The notes: generated by a model not told the origin, from the letters alone. A DNA stretch of 64,000 nucleotides from Dichotomicrobium thermohalophilum (GCF_003550175.1 NZ_QXDF01000001.1:582501-646500), one strand, 5' to 3'; shown: positions 1 through 10,154, counted from the stretch's first letter. A program made the numbers and translations.

Positions 1-132
1 AAAGGCATCAATATCGAAGCGATTTCGACTTCGGAGATAAAGGTCAGTGTTCTCATCGATGCAGACTATGCCGAACTCGCGATCCGCACCCTGCACAGCG
101 TCTATGGGCTGGATGCGACGGAAACGGCGTAA
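1..132 (+). CDS. lysC: Aspartate kinase, C-terminal fragment (cut by window edge)
   Basis: The first 43 codons are open from base 1 and end at TAA 130-132. The peptide ([20 protein letters not shown] and on to LHSVYGLD) matches the last ACT-domain strand and helix of aspartate kinase, which makes aspartyl phosphate for lysine, threonine and methionine synthesis and is feedback-controlled through the ACT domains. The catalytic part lies outside the window. lysC directly before ptsP is the usual order in Hyphomicrobiales, which supports the assignment. Only the tail is visible, so confidence is good but not full. Confidence 0.85.
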   Translation, partial: KGINIEAISTSEIKVSVLIDADYAELAIRTLHSVYGLDATETA

Positions 133-328
133 AATTTGACGGAAGTTATTGAGCGTTCGCCCCGCTCATGTGTTTTCCCATATCAACGATAAGAAAGGGC
201 GGCGGCGCATTTGCCGCATCGTGAGGTTTCGGCCGCGTCTAGGGGCGGGCGAAGCCAGACGGCGCTCGCGACCTGGATGACAGACCGCCATGACAGCGGC
301 CAATTCCACGCAAGGAGACACCGGGCGC

Positions 329-2593
329 ATGCCTTGGAGACTGAGCGCACCACGGGTCCTGCTACGGCGGCTGCGCGAGGCCATGGCCAATTCCCCCGGC
401 GGCAAGGTCAGTCTCGATGCCATCGTGGAGTTGGTTGCCGCGAACCTGGTTGCCGAAGTCTGCTCCATTTATATCAGCCGGTCAGACGGGGCACTGGAGC
501 TTTACGCCACACAGGGCCTGAAGCAGGAGGCCGTGCATAACACGCGGCTGAAGCCGGATGAGGGCCTTGTCGGCCTGATCGCCTCCAGCGCGCGGCCGGT
601 GAATCTGCCGGATGCGCAGTCGCATCCCGCGTTTTCGCTGCGGCCCGAGACCGGCGAGGAGAGTTACAGCTCGTTCCTCGGCGTGCCCGTGCTGCGCGGT
701 GGACGGACGCAGGGCGTGCTGACGATCCAGAACGTCCATCCGCGCAAATACACCGACGAGGAAGTCGAGGCGCTGCAGACGATCGCCATGGTGCTGGCGG
801 AGATCATCGGCTCCGGCGCCATCGAAGGCGTCAGCCCGACCGAGGCCGACCCGCGCCGCACGCAGACGCAGTCTGCCGAGGGCGTCGTGCTGTCTGAGGG
901 TATCGCGCTGGGCCACATCGTGTTCCACGAGCCGCAGGTCATGGTCACGCGGCTGATTTCCGACGATCCGGCCAGTGAGCTGAGCCGGCTGGAGATGGCG
1001 GTCGAGCAGCTGCGCAAGAGCGTCGACGAGATGCTGGAGCGCCGCGATGTGCCCCTGACGGGTGAGCACCGCGAAATCCTGGAGGTCTACCGCGTCTTCG
1101 CCCATGACGAAGGCTGGCTGCGCCGGCTGCGCGAGGCGGTGAATGCCGGCCTGACGGCCGAGGCCGCCGTCAAGCGCGTGCAGAACGTCCAGCGCGATCA
1201 GATGCTGCGTCACCGCGACTCGTTCTGGCGCGAGCGGCTGCACGACATGGACGACATCGCCAACCGGTTGCTGCGGCTGCTGGCCGGGCGCAACGAGACG
1301 GCGGCAAGCGAGGAACTGCCGAAGGACACGATCCTGGTCGCGCGCACAATGGGCGCGTCGGAACTGCTCGACTACAACCGCGAGAAGCTGCGCGGGCTGG
1401 TACTCGAAGAGGGAGGGCTCACCAGCCATGTGGCGATCGTTGCGCGTGCGCTCGACATCGCGGCCGTTGGTGAGACGGAGAACGTGCTGACGATGACCGC
1501 GCCGGGCGATGCAGCGATCCTCGATGCCGAGCAGGGCGTGCTGCACGTTCGGCCGAGCGGTGATCTGGTCAAGTCCTACACCGACAAGGTGCGCTTCCGC
1601 GCGCGGCGTCAGGCGCAGTATGCCCGGCTGCGCGACCGGGAGCCCCGCACGCTCGATGGCCAGCGTATCTATCTGCGAATGAATGCGGGCCTGCCGATCG
1701 ACGTACCGCACCTGGTGGATAGCGGCGCGGACGGGATCGGCCTTTACCGTACTGAGCTGCAGTTCATGATCTCGTCGAACCTGCCGCGGCTGCATCAGCA
1801 GATCCGAACCTATCAGGAGATCATGGACACGGCGGACGACAAGCCGGTGGTGTTCCGTACGCTTGATATTGGCGGGGACAAGGTTCTTCCCTATATACGG
1901 CATACACACGAGCCAAACCCGGCTCTGGGCTGGCGCGCCATCCGCATTGCGCTTGATCGGCCGGCCCTGCTGCGCACCCAGATGCGGGCGCTGTTGCGCG
2001 CCTGTGCAGGGCGCGACCTGCGTATGATGATCCCCTTCGTTACGGATGTCGCGGAACTGCGCGAGGCGCGCGGCTACCTGAACAAGGAACTCGCGCACGC
2101 GAAGCGCCACGGCTATGAGTTGCCGCGCGAAGTGCATATGGGCGCCATGATCGAGGTGCCGTCGCTGCTATGGCAGCTTGACGAGATTCTGCCCGAGGCG
2201 GATTTCATATCGGTCGGCAGCAACGATCTGTTTCAGTTCCTGTTCGCTGCGGACCGGGGCAATGCGAATGTCGCGGCGCGGTTCGATCCGCTGTCGCTGC
2301 CGGGTCTGCGCGTGCTGCGCCAGATCGCGGAAAGCGCCGAGCGCCATAAGGTGCCGCTGACGCTGTGCGGTGAGATTGCCGGACGCCCGATCGAGGCAAT
2401 GGCGCTGATCGGGCTGGGTTACAGGTCGATTTCAATGTCGGCGGCCTCGATCGGTCCGGTCAAGGCGATGGTGCTTGAGCTTGATGCGCAGAAGCTGGAA
2501 AGCTATGTGCTCGAGTGGCTGGAGACCGGCAATCAATCCATTCGCGCACGGCTGCGGGACTTCGCCGAGGCCAACAACATTCCCCTTGGCTGA
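329..2593 (+). CDS. ptsP: Phosphoenolpyruvate-protein phosphotransferase PtsP (enzyme I-Ntr)
   Basis: The gene encodes 754 residues with the PtsP layout: an N-terminal GAF sensor domain (about 20-150), a PEP-utilising N-domain, the phospho-histidine swivel with TSHVAIVAR (active His367), and a C-terminal PEP-binding TIM barrel with the active-site Cys680 in [11 protein letters not shown]. It takes phosphate from PEP and passes it to NPr and EIIA-Ntr, a regulatory chain linked to nitrogen and potassium status. An in-frame ATG lies 39 bases upstream at 290. I chose 329 because AAGGAG at 312-317 sits 11 bases before it and because family members start with a [10 protein letters not shown]-type segment right after this Met. 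It lies between lysC and prfA. Confidence 0.95.
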   Translation: MPWRLSAPRVLLRRLREAMANSPGGKVSLDAIVELVAANLVAEVCSIYISRSDGALELYATQGLKQEAVHNTRLKPDEGLVGLIASSARPVNLPDAQSHPAFSLRPETGEESYSSFLGVPVLRGGRTQGVLTIQNVHPRKYTDEEVEALQTIAMVLAEIIGSGAIEGVSPTEADPRRTQTQSAEGVVLSEGIALGHIVFHEPQVMVTRLISDDPASELSRLEMAVEQLRKSVDEMLERRDVPLTGEHREILEVYRVFAHDEGWLRRLREAVNAGLTAEAAVKRVQNVQRDQMLRHRDSFWRERLHDMDDIANRLLRLLAGRNETAASEELPKDTILVARTMGASELLDYNREKLRGLVLEEGGLTSHVAIVARALDIAAVGETENVLTMTAPGDAAILDAEQGVLHVRPSGDLVKSYTDKVRFRARRQAQYARLRDREPRTLDGQRIYLRMNAGLPIDVPHLVDSGADGIGLYRTELQFMISSNLPRLHQQIRTYQEIMDTADDKPVVFRTLDIGGDKVLPYIRHTHEPNPALGWRAIRIALDRPALLRTQMRALLRACAGRDLRMMIPFVTDVAELREARGYLNKELAHAKRHGYELPREVHMGAMIEVPSLLWQLDEILPEADFISVGSNDLFQFLFAADRGNANVAARFDPLSLPGLRVLRQIAESAERHKVPLTLCGEIAGRPIEAMALIGLGYRSISMSAASIGPVKAMVLELDAQKLESYVLEWLETGNQSIRARLRDFAEANNIPLG

Positions 2594-2634
2594 CCCGCGC
2601 GTGGAACGCGCCATTAGAGACGCAACCTGAAAAC

Positions 2635-3726
2635 ATGCCAGAGATTTCGTCCGAGAAGCTCGATAGGCTCGTGGAACGCTGGGAGGCGGTCCAGTCCGAG
2701 CTTGCCTCTGCACCGGAGCAGGAACGCTTCGTGGCGCTGTCGCGGGAGTTCGCCGAACTCGACCCGATCGTGGAGGTGATCCGTGACCTGCGCGGCGCGG
2801 AGGACGAGCTTGCGCAGACCGAGGAATTGCTGGCCGCGCCGGACACCGACCCGGAGATGGCAGAGCTTGCGCGCGCGGAACAGGCCGAGCTGCGCGAACG
2901 TATCGAGGCGCTGCAGAGCGATCTGCAGATCAAGCTGCTGCCCAAGGACGCCGCCGACGAGCGCAACGTGATCCTCGAGGTCCGTGCGGGGACCGGGGGT
3001 GACGAAGCGGCGCTGTTCGCCGGCGACCTGTTCCGGATGTACCAACGCTACGCCGAGGCGCACGGCTGGTCCGTTCAGGTGCTCTCGGCGAGCGAATCGG
3101 AAGTTGGCGGCTACCGTGAAATCATCGCTTCGATCTCCGGGAAAGGCGTCTATGCGCGGCTGAAGTTCGAGTCCGGCGTGCACCGCGTCCAGCGTGTGCC
3201 CGAGACCGAATCGGGCGGGCGCATCCACACCTCGGCGGCGACGGTTGCTGTGCTGCCGGAAGCCGAGGAGATCGATATCGAAATCCGCAACGAGGACTTG
3301 CGTATCGACACCATGCGCTCTTCGGGCGCGGGCGGCCAGCACGTCAACACCACCGACAGCGCCGTGCGCATCACGCATCTGCCCACCGGGATCGTTGTAA
3401 CATCATCGGAGAAGTCGCAGCATCAGAACCGGGCGCGGGCGATGCAGGTGCTGCGCGCGCGGCTGTTCGACGAGGAGCGGCAGCGCGCCGAGCAGGAACG
3501 CGCGGCCGAGCGCAAGGATCAGGTCGGCTCGGGCGACCGCTCCCAGCGCATCCGCACCTACAACTTTCCGCAGGGGCGCGTGACCGACCACCGCATCGGA
3601 TTGACGGTGCACAAGCTGTCGCAGGTGCTGGCCGGCGACGGGCTGGACGAGATCATCGACGCTCTGATTACCGATTACCAGACGCGCCAGCTCGCGGCGA
3701 TGGATCAGCAGGAAAGCTATGCGTGA
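2635..3726 (+). CDS. prfA: Peptide chain release factor 1
   Basis: The 363-residue protein has the normal RF1 length. The catalytic GGQ motif, which positions water for peptidyl-tRNA hydrolysis, is at residues 233-235 ([10 protein letters not shown]). The stop-codon recognition region reads [13 protein letters not shown], where RF1 of many alphaproteobacteria has a P-x-T tripeptide. The open frame extends upstream into ptsP, but [10 protein letters not shown] at 2635 is the family start. The gene begins 41 bases after ptsP and overlaps prmC by 8 bases, so the factor and the enzyme that modifies its GGQ glutamine are translationally coupled. Confidence 0.97.
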   Translation: MPEISSEKLDRLVERWEAVQSELASAPEQERFVALSREFAELDPIVEVIRDLRGAEDELAQTEELLAAPDTDPEMAELARAEQAELRERIEALQSDLQIKLLPKDAADERNVILEVRAGTGGDEAALFAGDLFRMYQRYAEAHGWSVQVLSASESEVGGYREIIASISGKGVYARLKFESGVHRVQRVPETESGGRIHTSAATVAVLPEAEEIDIEIRNEDLRIDTMRSSGAGGQHVNTTDSAVRITHLPTGIVVTSSEKSQHQNRARAMQVLRARLFDEERQRAEQERAAERKDQVGSGDRSQRIRTYNFPQGRVTDHRIGLTVHKLSQVLAGDGLDEIIDALITDYQTRQLAAMDQQESYA

Positions 3727-4660
3727 GTTGGCGGCCGGGATCGCGGTCGAGGCAGCGCGGCAGACGCTCACGCGGGTGTTTCGCGAAGGCGGTATCGTTA
3801 CCCCGGCGCTGGACGCGCGGCTGCTGCTGATGGCGGCCTGCGGCGTGAGCCATGCGGAGCTGATTCGCCATCCAGAGCGCGTGCTGACGGAGGATGAGCG
3901 CACATGCCTCGTGGCGTGCGCCGCGCGTCGGCTGGGCGGCGAGCCCGTCTCACGCATTCTCGGTAGCCGCGCGTTCTGGGGGCTGGAGTTTCGCGTGGTA
4001 CCCGAAACGCTGGATCCGCGCCCGGACACCGAGACACTGGTCGAGGCCGTACTGGCTGCGCTGCCCGAGCGCGACGCCCCGCTGCGTCTTCTCGATCTGG
4101 GAACGGGCACGGGATGCATCCTGATCGCGCTCCTGAGCGAATGTCCCGGCGCGACTGGAATCGGGACAGATATCAGCCAAGCTTCGCTTCTAAACGCCCG
4201 CGAGAACGCGCGGCGGGTCGGTGTCGCGAGCCGGGCGCACTTCCTGCAGGGGGAGTGGCTGCGGGGGATCGGCGGCAGTTTCGACGTGGTTGTCTCGAAT
4301 CCGCCCTATATCGCGCGGGCGGAGCTTGCCGGCCTGAGCCGGGAGGTGCGCGAGCATGACCCTGAAGCTGCGCTTGATGGCGGCGCCGACGGGCTGGATG
4401 CGTACCGAGCGATTCTTGGCGACATTGACCGCGTGCTGAAACCGGGCGGCTTTGCGGCTTTCGAAGTGGGACGGGGCCAGGCCGCAGCGGTGAGTGCGAT
4501 GATGGCCGATGCCGGACTCGTGCCGGCGCTGCCCCATGGTGTGGCCGTCGTGCACGATCTCGCCGGCATCGAACGCGCGATCGTCATGCAGCGGCCGGAA
4601 CGCGGTGGAATGGCAAAAAAAGAGTTGGAAAGCCGCGCCATTCGCGCTAGCCTAATCTAA
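3719..4660 (+). CDS. prmC: Peptide chain release factor N5-glutamine methyltransferase
   Basis: PrmC/HemK uses S-adenosylmethionine to methylate the GGQ glutamine of release factors. The 313-residue protein has an N-terminal helical domain, the SAM-binding [11 protein letters not shown] motif, and the substrate-glutamine motif NPPY at residues 194-197 ([10 protein letters not shown]). It overlaps the end of prfA by 8 bases. The C-terminal tail beyond about residue 293 ([13 protein letters not shown]) is not part of the fold and is encoded through a run of seven adenines. The assignment is otherwise routine. Confidence 0.95.
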   Translation: MRELAAGIAVEAARQTLTRVFREGGIVTPALDARLLLMAACGVSHAELIRHPERVLTEDERTCLVACAARRLGGEPVSRILGSRAFWGLEFRVVPETLDPRPDTETLVEAVLAALPERDAPLRLLDLGTGTGCILIALLSECPGATGIGTDISQASLLNARENARRVGVASRAHFLQGEWLRGIGGSFDVVVSNPPYIARAELAGLSREVREHDPEAALDGGADGLDAYRAILGDIDRVLKPGGFAAFEVGRGQAAAVSAMMADAGLVPALPHGVAVVHDLAGIERAIVMQRPERGGMAKKELESRAIRASLI

Positions 4661-5083
4661 ACATCGCGGGCGCCAATTTGCGCATGCGGTCCCGATGGAC
4701 CCTGTTCCCGAGCGCCGCCCGAGCGGTCAAGCAATTCGCCAAGATAACGTGTTACCGGTGTTCAGCAGAGCGAGCTGTAGAACGGCCGTGAGGTGATCGG
4801 ACCCGGGCAATCGGATGACGCGGCCGACGAACGCCACAAGTTTGTCAGCACCTGATCAGGGTAACGGCGCGCCATTGCGGCATGTGACGCAGCCAGCTTT
4901 CAGGACGTTCCGGCGACGATGAATGCATAAGCCATCACCCGAAGGCATGAAACGGTGAGCAAGCCGTAATCCCAACGCACGCCTGCACCTTTTGGCAGGG
5001 ACCGGCGTCATTCACCTTGGCGCGTCGAGCGCTTTGCGCGAGCGCGTCAGATCGTTTGTGGCAACAACCCAAGACAGGAGCCC
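4661..5083. other. Long intergenic region before the DUF4167 gene
   Basis: These 423 bases hold no convincing coding frame on either strand. A short hairpin can form from CCTGC/GCAGG around 4983-5000 (loop ACCTTTTG). AGGAG at about 5075-5079 is the ribosome binding site of the next gene. The region probably carries its promoter and a long 5' leader. I see no known riboswitch pattern. Confidence 0.4.
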
Positions 5084-5710
5084 ATGAGGCAAGGACAGCA
5101 AAACCGCAGGGGGCGCAACCGTAGCGGCCGTAAGCCGCAGAGTGCGCTGACGCGCAACTTCGAATCCAACGGACCCAACGTGAAAATCCGCGGCACGGCC
5201 GCGCACATCGCCGAGAAGTATCTGGCGCTGGCGCGTGATGCGTTGTCGTCCGGCGACATCATCGTGGCCGAGAGCTACTTCCAGCACGCGGAGCACTATA
5301 ACCGCATCATCATGGCGGCGCAGGCCGAGCGTCAGAACGGCGCCGAGCGGCCAGCGCAGCAGAGTGGGAACGGTCGCGATCACGGCGATGATTTCGATGT
5401 GGACAGCGCCGAGGAAGAGCCGGCGCTGGCCGGCGATGGCGCGGCACAGCCGTCTGCGGCCGCCGAGGCGGAACAACCGCAGGCCAACCGCCGCCGCAAA
5501 TCCGGTAATGGTTCCGGCAATTCCGAAGCGAAGGCTGAGGGAAGCGGCAGCGAGGGACAGAAACAATCGCGCGGCGCGCAGGCTCGGCGCAAGCGACAGA
5601 AGGTCGAATCGACCGGCGCGCGCCAGAAGGCGGCCAAGGCCAACGGTGCCAGCGCGAACGGCGCAAGCGCTAGCCCTGACGACAGCGCATCGGAAGGCTA
5701 CTCGGCGTAG
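5084..5710 (+). CDS. DUF4167 domain-containing protein
   Basis: The 208-residue protein starts with a basic RNA-binding-like tail (RQGQQNRRGRNRSGRK), followed by the conserved DUF4167 helical segment at about 17-85 (RNFESNGPNVKIRGTAAHIA, then EKYLALARDA and YFQHAEHYNRI). The rest, about 120 residues, is low-complexity (Glu/Ala/Gln/Asn, then Lys/Arg/Ser) and likely disordered. The family is widespread in alphaproteobacteria near prmC and has no established function. The basic N-terminus fits RNA or ribosome association, which is only inference. The start has AGGAG five bases before ATG. Confidence 0.9.
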   Translation: MRQGQQNRRGRNRSGRKPQSALTRNFESNGPNVKIRGTAAHIAEKYLALARDALSSGDIIVAESYFQHAEHYNRIIMAAQAERQNGAERPAQQSGNGRDHGDDFDVDSAEEEPALAGDGAAQPSAAAEAEQPQANRRRKSGNGSGNSEAKAEGSGSEGQKQSRGAQARRKRQKVESTGARQKAAKANGASANGASASPDDSASEGYSA

Positions 5711-5719
5711 TCCCGCGCG

Positions 5720-5751
5720 AACGGCGGCTCACCGGCGCGCCGTTGCTTTTT
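5720..5751 (+). terminator. Rho-independent terminator after the DUF4167 gene
   Basis: AACGGCG (5720-5726) pairs with CGCCGTT (5738-5744), followed by GC and five T. It starts 9 bases after the stop codon and would end the rightward transcript. Confidence 0.75.
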
Positions 5752-5761
5752 CAGCGCATGA

Positions 5762-5790
5762 AATAAAGGGGCCGTTACCAGCCCCTCTTT
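5762..5790 (-). terminator. Rho-independent terminator after the BI-1 gene
   Basis: GGGGC (5768-5772) pairs with GCCCC (5781-5785). Read leftward, the stem is followed by TTTATTT. It lies 74 bases past the stop of the leftward Bax-inhibitor-1 gene and back to back with the rightward terminator. Confidence 0.6.
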
Positions 5791-5863
5791 CCGATCTCGC
5801 GAATCTGCGTCCGTCGCTGTGAACGCGCCAAGGCCGCACCACCGGCGACGATGGCCGGTGCGC

Positions 5864-6646
5864 CTACTCGCGCTGACCGAACAGCGACAGCAGCATGATG
5901 AACAGGTTGATGAAGTCGAGATAGAGCCGCAGCGCGCCCATGATCGCCTTGCGGCCGGCGACGGCGGTGCTGTCGCCCTCGAAGTACATCTCCTTGATCT
6001 GCTGCGTGTCATAGGCCGTCAGGCCGGCGAACACGAGAACACCAATCACCGAGATCGCGAACTGCAGGGCCGTCGAGCCGATGAACAGGTTCACGACCGC
6101 GGCGATGATGATGCCGATCAGGCCCATGAACAGGAATGAACCCCAGCCGGACAAGTCCTTCTTCGTGGTGTAGCCCCACAGGCTCAGCGCGCCGAAGGCG
6201 GCGGCGGAGATAAAGAACACCTGCGCGATCGAGCCGTGCGCGTAAACAAGGAAGATCGACGACAGCGACGCGCCCATCAACGCGGCGAAGATCCAGAACG
6301 CCGTCTGCGCGCCGGACACGCTCATCTTGTGCACGCGCGCGGACAGGTAGAACACCATGCCGAGCGGCGCGAGGAACACCACCCACTTCAGCGGGCTGGC
6401 GAACAGCGCGTAGCCGAAATCGGTCAGGTACAAGCCGTCGCGCACCTGTGCGGCCGCGCCAGCGGCGGTCGGCTGCACGGCGAAGGTATAGAGCGCATAA
6501 GCCACGAGGCCGGTGATGGCAACGCCAGCGGCCATGTAGTTATACACTTGAAGCATATAGGACCGGAGGCCCTCGTCTATGGCCTCCTGAGCGCCAGTGC
6601 GCGCGTAAGTCGCCTGGTTCCTGTCGAAATCCGCCATCTGTGTCAT
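5864..6646 (-). CDS. Bax inhibitor-1 family membrane protein (YccA/YbhL-like)
   Basis: The 260-residue protein has about seven hydrophobic segments and the BI-1 family pattern: a short soluble N-terminus (ATYARTGAQEAIDEGLRSYM), then strongly conserved helices such as ALMGASLSSIFLVY, and a C-terminal DTQQIKEMY followed by ALRLYLDFINLF. Bacterial members are inner-membrane pH-gated Ca2+ leak channels (BsYetJ) or interact with FtsH (YccA). The start ATG is at 6646. An FNR/FixK-type palindrome lies about 68-81 bases upstream. It is a single-gene unit with its own terminator. Confidence 0.92.
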   Translation of the reverse strand: MTQMADFDRNQATYARTGAQEAIDEGLRSYMLQVYNYMAAGVAITGLVAYALYTFAVQPTAAGAAAQVRDGLYLTDFGYALFASPLKWVVFLAPLGMVFYLSARVHKMSVSGAQTAFWIFAALMGASLSSIFLVYAHGSIAQVFFISAAAFGALSLWGYTTKKDLSGWGSFLFMGLIGIIIAAVVNLFIGSTALQFAISVIGVLVFAGLTAYDTQQIKEMYFEGDSTAVAGRKAIMGALRLYLDFINLFIMLLSLFGQRE

Positions 6647-6713
6647 TCCCCTGTTGAAACCAAAGTCACGTGGCCGTCCGGCCGGGAAAACTGGCTCGCG
6701 CTATTAATATGTT

Positions 6714-6727
6714 TTGATCCAGGTCAA
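6714..6727. promoter_or_regulatory. FNR/FixK-type binding site upstream of the BI-1 gene
   Basis: TTGATCCAGGTCAA matches the FNR/FixK consensus TTGAT-N4-ATCAA at nine of ten half-site positions. Its centre is about 74 bases before the BI-1 start codon. A TATTAAT -10-like sequence lies at 6702-6708 between the site and the gene. The match is seen directly. Binding and oxygen control are inference. Confidence 0.55.
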
Positions 6728-6789
6728 AAACAAGTGTCATCGCACCGCAGACCAGCCGATTTGCGACGGAGGTCTTATGCCGCCGCCGC

Positions 6790-9366
6790 TCATTCACTCC
6801 GCAGGTAGGGCGCCGCCTTGGCGCCGAGCACCTGTAGCGTGCCGATCGAGCCGAAGATCACCATCAGCAGAACCGCAAGCACGCCCGCCTGCACCAGCGC
6901 CAGCGCCGAGAAGGTGAAATCCACGCCCAGCACAAATGTTACCAGCAGCCATGCGCCAGCCGCGCCCAGGCCGGCCGCGAACACGGCCACGGCAACGGCC
7001 ATGAGCACGTATTCCAGGATGTGCGCCATGACGATATTCCGCCGCTGCGCGCCAAGCACCTTCAACACGACCGCTTCGTAAACACGCCGTCGCTGCACCG
7101 TGGCGAATGCGCCGGCCAGTACGATCACGCCGGCGATCAGGGTCAGGCTCGCGGCAACGCGGATTGCTGTCATCACCTGCTCCAGCACGCGCCCGACGGA
7201 TTGCAGCACGTCGCGCACGGTCACTGCCGTGACGGTCGGGAAGTTTGCCGTGATCGCCCTAAGCGCCGCGTTCTCGGCCTCCGCGTTGCGTCCTTCGGGC
7301 CAGTTCAGGGTTGCCAGCACCCGGTAGGGTGCATTTTCCAGCGCGTTCGGCGAGAAGATCATCACGAAGTTGATGCTCAGCCGCTCCCAGGCGACGGTGC
7401 GGAGGTTGGCCACGCGCGCGGTGATCTCGCGGCCCAGCACGTTGACCGTCAGCGTATCGCCGACCTCTATCCCGAGTTGGCGGGCCAGTTCGTCCTCGAA
7501 GGAAACCAGCGGCTCGCCTTCATGGTCCGGCCCCCACCACTCGCCGGCGACAACCTCGGAATGTTCCGGCAGCTTTTCCGAATAGGTGATGCCGCGATCG
7601 CCATCCAGCACCCATTGCGCGTCCTGCGGCGCGTCGATCTCGCTTGTCGGCGTGCCGTCGATCGCGGTGATGCGCCCGCGCAGCATCGGGGCGGTGTTCA
7701 GCTCGGCCGAGGGCGCGTTGTCGGCAATGATGCGGCTGAAGTCAGAGAAACGCTCCTTCGGGATGCCGAGGAAGAACTGGCTCGGCGCATTCTCGGGCAG
7801 ATCAGTCTGCAGTTCGCCGCGCAGCGAGGTGTCGGTCAGCGCGATCATGGTCAGCAGCGCCAGCCCCGCACCGAGCGACAGCGCCAGCGTGATGGTCAGC
7901 CCGGCCGGCCCCCCGATATTGGCCAACGCCAGCGCCATCTCGGGCTGGCGCGGACGCGGGGTGCGCGCTGCCAGTCCGCGGATGAGCCGTCCGACGCCCA
8001 GAAAGATCGCGAATACCACCCCGATGCCGACAACCGTGATCGCGGCGATCAGCCGGACCTCCGACAGCCAGATCGCCAGACCGGCCAGTGCCAGGGCGCT
8101 CATCACCGAGCCTGTGATGAAGGCGCGCGGCGGCCAGCTCTTCTGCTCGGTGATTTCCTCGCGCAACAGCTCAGCAGGCCGGATCTGCCCGGCGCGGCCC
8201 AGCGGCCACAGAATGAAGGCAAGCGCCGTTAACAAGCCATAGGCCGCCGCCAAAACGAGCGCCCCGGGCTGTAAGCTCAGGTCGATCTGGATCGGCAGCA
8301 AATCGGCAAAGGCGCGGTCCAGCACGATCGGGATCAGCGATCCGGCGATCAAGCCGACGACGATCCCGAGCGCTGCCACCATCAGCACTTGGAGGGCGAA
8401 CGAGGTCAGCGTCAGGCCGGTTGACGCGCCGATCGCCTTGTAAATGGCGGCAGACTTACGCTTCCGGGCCACGAAGGCCGAAATCGCATTCGCCACGCCG
8501 ATGCCGCCGATCAGCAGCGCCGCCAGCCCCACCAACGTCAGGAAGCTCGACAGCCGGTTGACCGCGCGGGTGATCTGCGGCGACGGGTCGGTGCGGTCGC
8601 GCACTTCAAAGCCGCTGTTCTCAAGCTCGGTGTCGATGGCCTCGCGGAAAGCGGCGATGCGTTCCTCGTCCGCACTCGCGGGGAAAGCGACGCGGTAGCG
8701 CCAGTCGATGAGCGTGCCGGGGGCGAGCAGGCCGGTGCCTTGCAAGGTCGGGATGGTCGTCAGCAGTCGCGGTCCGAACGCTGCGCCGCCCGACAGACGG
8801 TCCGGCTCCAGCGCGATCACCCCGGTGATCTCCAGCAGGCTCTCGCCCAGCTTGACCTTATCGCCGACTTCAAGATCGAGCCGGTCCAGCAACCCCTGCT
8901 CGACGACCGCCGTGTTGGGCTCGGCCAGCGCCTCGCGCAGCGACCGATCGCCTTCAAGTTCGAAGTTGCCGTAGAGGGGATACGCCTTATCCACAGCCTT
9001 TACGCCGATCAGCACCTGCGCGTCGCCATCGGGCCGCAGCCCCATCGCCCGCATGGTCCCGACCTCGCTGACCGTGCCGAAGCGCGCGAACACCGCGCGC
9101 TCTTGTTCGTTGGCGCGGCGATGCACGACCGATGCCGCCACGTCGCCGCCGAGGATAATCTGCCCCTGGCGGGCAATGCTGTCCTGGAGCGCGCCGGTGA
9201 CGGTGCCGACCGTGGCGATCGCCGTGACACCAAGAGCAATGCAGAGAATGAAGACATAGAAACCGGACAGGCCGCCGCGCAGCTCACGCAGGGCAAGACG
9301 TACTGAAAGTGGCATTGGCAGCCGTGTTTGCCGAACGGCCGGAGCGCTGGTGGAGATGCTCGTCAT
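6790..9366 (-). CDS. ABC transporter permease, FtsX/MacB superfamily (YbbP-like)
   Basis: The 858-residue protein has an N-terminal membrane helix (FYVFILCIALGVTAIATVGT), a long periplasmic MacB-type domain, a block of three to four helices with an FVARKRKSAAIYKAIGAS coupling motif, a middle membrane region and a second FtsX-like block near the C-terminus (VQRRRVYEAVVLKVLGAQ). This duplicated layout is that of the YbbP family. I set the start at 9366 rather than further upstream because its ATG overlaps the TGA of the ATPase (ATGA), a coupling signal. With the ATPase it forms a lipid- or lipoprotein-type export system of unknown substrate. Confidence 0.9.
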   Translation of the reverse strand: MTSISTSAPAVRQTRLPMPLSVRLALRELRGGLSGFYVFILCIALGVTAIATVGTVTGALQDSIARQGQIILGGDVAASVVHRRANEQERAVFARFGTVSEVGTMRAMGLRPDGDAQVLIGVKAVDKAYPLYGNFELEGDRSLREALAEPNTAVVEQGLLDRLDLEVGDKVKLGESLLEITGVIALEPDRLSGGAAFGPRLLTTIPTLQGTGLLAPGTLIDWRYRVAFPASADEERIAAFREAIDTELENSGFEVRDRTDPSPQITRAVNRLSSFLTLVGLAALLIGGIGVANAISAFVARKRKSAAIYKAIGASTGLTLTSFALQVLMVAALGIVVGLIAGSLIPIVLDRAFADLLPIQIDLSLQPGALVLAAAYGLLTALAFILWPLGRAGQIRPAELLREEITEQKSWPPRAFITGSVMSALALAGLAIWLSEVRLIAAITVVGIGVVFAIFLGVGRLIRGLAARTPRPRQPEMALALANIGGPAGLTITLALSLGAGLALLTMIALTDTSLRGELQTDLPENAPSQFFLGIPKERFSDFSRIIADNAPSAELNTAPMLRGRITAIDGTPTSEIDAPQDAQWVLDGDRGITYSEKLPEHSEVVAGEWWGPDHEGEPLVSFEDELARQLGIEVGDTLTVNVLGREITARVANLRTVAWERLSINFVMIFSPNALENAPYRVLATLNWPEGRNAEAENAALRAITANFPTVTAVTVRDVLQSVGRVLEQVMTAIRVAASLTLIAGVIVLAGAFATVQRRRVYEAVVLKVLGAQRRNIVMAHILEYVLMAVAVAVFAAGLGAAGAWLLVTFVLGVDFTFSALALVQAGVLAVLLMVIFGSIGTLQVLGAKAAPYLRSE

Positions 9367-10082
9367 GTCGCCGCAGCCATCAGCGGGCTTTCCTTGGTCA
9401 TGCGCCCGTCCTCGATGCCCACGACCCGGTCGCATTTCCGTGCCAGCGTCAGGTCATGCGTGATGAGCACCAGCGTCGCGCCATGTCGCTTGCGCAGCGC
9501 GAACATCATGTCGACGATCGCCTCGCCCGTGGTGCCATCGAGGTTGCCGGTCGGCTCGTCGGCGAAAAGAATTTTCGGCTCCGGCGCCAGCGCCCGGGCG
9601 AGCGCCACGCGCTGCTGCTCCCCGCCCGACAGCTCCGCGGGGAAGTGGGTCAGGCGATGATCCAGCCCGACCTCGCCCAGCACCGCTCCCGCACGATCGA
9701 AGGCATCGGCGCGGCCGATGAACTCCAGCGGTAGCGCGACATTCTCGATCGCCGTCATGGTTGGGACGAGGTGAAACTGCTGGAACACAATCCCGATGTT
9801 CTCGCCCCGGATACGCGCCAGCGCGTCCTCGCCCAGCGCGCTGAAATCATGGCCGGCGACCCGCACCTGCCCCGAGGAGGCGCGTTCCAGCCCGGTCATC
9901 ACCATCAGCAGCGTGGACTTTCCCGAGCCGCTGGGGCCGACGATGCTCACCGCCTCGCCGGTGGCGATTTGCAGATCGACGCCGCGAAGGATGTCGACAC
10001 GTCCGGCGCGGCTCGATAGCGACAGGTGGACATCCTGCAGATCAATGACCGGCGGGCGCGGCTCGGGACTTGTTTGTTGCAC
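9363..10082 (-). CDS. ABC transporter ATP-binding protein (YbbA/LolD-like)
   Basis: The 239-residue ATPase has Walker A GPSGSGKST at residues 49-57, the Q-loop near FQQFHLVPTMT, signature LSGGEQQ at 151-157 and Walker B ILFADE at 171-176, followed by PTGNLD, typical of the MacB/LolD/YbbA class. It precedes its permease with a 4-base overlap. A secreted esterase gene diverges from it 72 bases away. The same trio (tesA, ybbA, ybbP) occurs in Escherichia coli, so the transporter and esterase probably work in one envelope lipid process. Confidence 0.95.
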   Translation of the reverse strand: MQQTSPEPRPPVIDLQDVHLSLSSRAGRVDILRGVDLQIATGEAVSIVGPSGSGKSTLLMVMTGLERASSGQVRVAGHDFSALGEDALARIRGENIGIVFQQFHLVPTMTAIENVALPLEFIGRADAFDRAGAVLGEVGLDHRLTHFPAELSGGEQQRVALARALAPEPKILFADEPTGNLDGTTGEAIVDMMFALRKRHGATLVLITHDLTLARKCDRVVGIEDGRMTKESPLMAAAT

Positions 10083-10154
10083 GGAAAATCGCTCCTTATG
10101 TTGCGATCAGGATTTGGTCCTGCGCGCGCAGAATGTAAACATCGGGAGATGACC

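Noticed and set aside
482-2137. A 551-codon open frame on the minus strand opposite ptsP
   Set aside because: It is fully antisense to a well-conserved gene, with Arg/Gln/His-rich composition typical of GC-rich shadow frames and no family match. Similar long antisense frames opposite thrS (20079-21872) and tkt/pgk (39912-42146) were rejected for the same reason.
4614-4624. Run of seven A near the prmC 3' end as a programmed frameshift site
   Set aside because: A AAA AAA fits a slippery pattern, but the -1 frame ends after about ten codons, there is no clear downstream structure, and the tail is outside the fold. Plain coding is simpler.
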